A DNA stretch of 64,000 nucleotides, taken from the NCBI RefSeq assembly GCF_000512205.2, contig NZ_CP006644.1, positions 3,590,520-3,654,519 on the forward strand. Reading direction: 5' to 3'. Below the pieces are notes generated by a model. It was not told the DNA's origin, made no database searches, and saw only the letters and a list, made by a program, of their open reading frames with translations. Positions 63,939 through 64,000 of this stretch are shown in pieces; the stretch's first letter is position 1; each line of letters opens with the position of its first letter. The DNA comes from Sphingomonas sanxanigenens DSM 19645 = NX02 (GTDB lineage Bacteria > Pseudomonadota > Alphaproteobacteria > Sphingomonadales > Sphingomonadaceae). Made by a program: the position numbers and the translations under genes.

Positions 63939-64000
63939 ATGGCGCAGCGGGTTTCATTCGAAGACGGGGTAGAGCCGGGGCTGTGGAACCCCGATCTCGC
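63939..64000 (+). CDS. Start of an unidentified gene (partial)
   Basis: An ATG at 63939 behind an AAGGGGGA ribosome-site-like sequence opens a frame that runs off the window edge (MAQRVSFEDGVEPGLWNPDL). Only 20 codons are visible, too few to name a product. It is divergent from lon; the 277 nt between them should hold both promoters. Confidence 0.45.
   Translation, partial: MAQRVSFEDGVEPGLWNPDL

Noticed and set aside
1-64000. CRISPR array, prophage or plasmid-origin signals
   Set aside because: No regularly spaced short repeats, phage structural genes, integrase or replication genes were seen on either strand.

Overview
The window is GC-rich, densely coded DNA from an alphaproteobacterium, most likely a sphingomonad. 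The grounds are codon use with G/C at third positions, several large TonB-dependent receptors, many catabolic operons with 1-4 nt gene overlaps, a sphingomonad-style extragenic palindrome, and a housekeeping block lon - hupB - tRNA-Val at the right end. No replication, plasmid or phage genes are visible. It reads as a chromosomal catabolic region next to core genome.

Layout. 1-4.4 kb: the end of a 3-hydroxyacyl-CoA dehydrogenase, an AhpD-like protein, an epoxide-hydrolase-like enzyme with its LysR regulator, and a divergent KshA-like Rieske oxygenase. 5.2-9.1 kb: a PaoABC-type molybdenum aldehyde oxidoreductase. 9.3-16.6 kb: an MFS carrier, then a leftward operon of TonB receptor, YdcF-like protein and S1/P1 nuclease, facing a divergent ROK regulator. 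16.7-40.5 kb: the most interesting block, described below. 40.8-44.6 kb: a FadR-type regulator, a Dld-type lactate dehydrogenase and a ROK sugar kinase. 45.1-52.9 kb: a hexuronate/sugar-acid operon (MFS, RraA-like, split UxaA, SDR, UxaC) controlled with a divergent GntR gene and an enolase-superfamily dehydratase. 53.2-59.6 kb: a small lipoprotein, a secreted amidohydrolase, a DUF885 protein, and 2,2-dialkylglycine decarboxylase with a LysR regulator. 59.6-60.2 kb: a broken IS3 element joined to a RAYT transposase fragment. 60.6-64 kb: tRNA-Val, HU, Lon.

The central block (16.7-40.5 kb) looks like a C-/O-glycoside catabolic regulon. A Tat-exported small subunit plus a GMC flavoprotein form a probable periplasmic glucoside 3-dehydrogenase. 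An MFS carrier is followed directly by a xylose-isomerase-fold protein and a 130-residue DUF6379-type protein. These two match the alpha and beta subunits of C-glycoside deglycosidase, which cleaves the C-C bond of 3-oxo-C-glycosides. A second operon encodes a luciferase-type monooxygenase, FMN reductase, GH3 beta-glucosidase, extradiol dioxygenase, C-C hydrolase, cyclase-family hydrolase and FAH-family hydrolase, which fits opening an aromatic aglycone. A TonB receptor, a hydroxypyruvate-isomerase-like enzyme and a second carrier follow. A TetR-family gene sits in the middle. A shared operator-like motif (GAAY-N4-RTTCTAWT) lies before five transcription units of this block and was not noticed elsewhere in the window, so the block probably is one TetR regulon. 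This rests on reading the sequence and remembered family features; no database search was possible.
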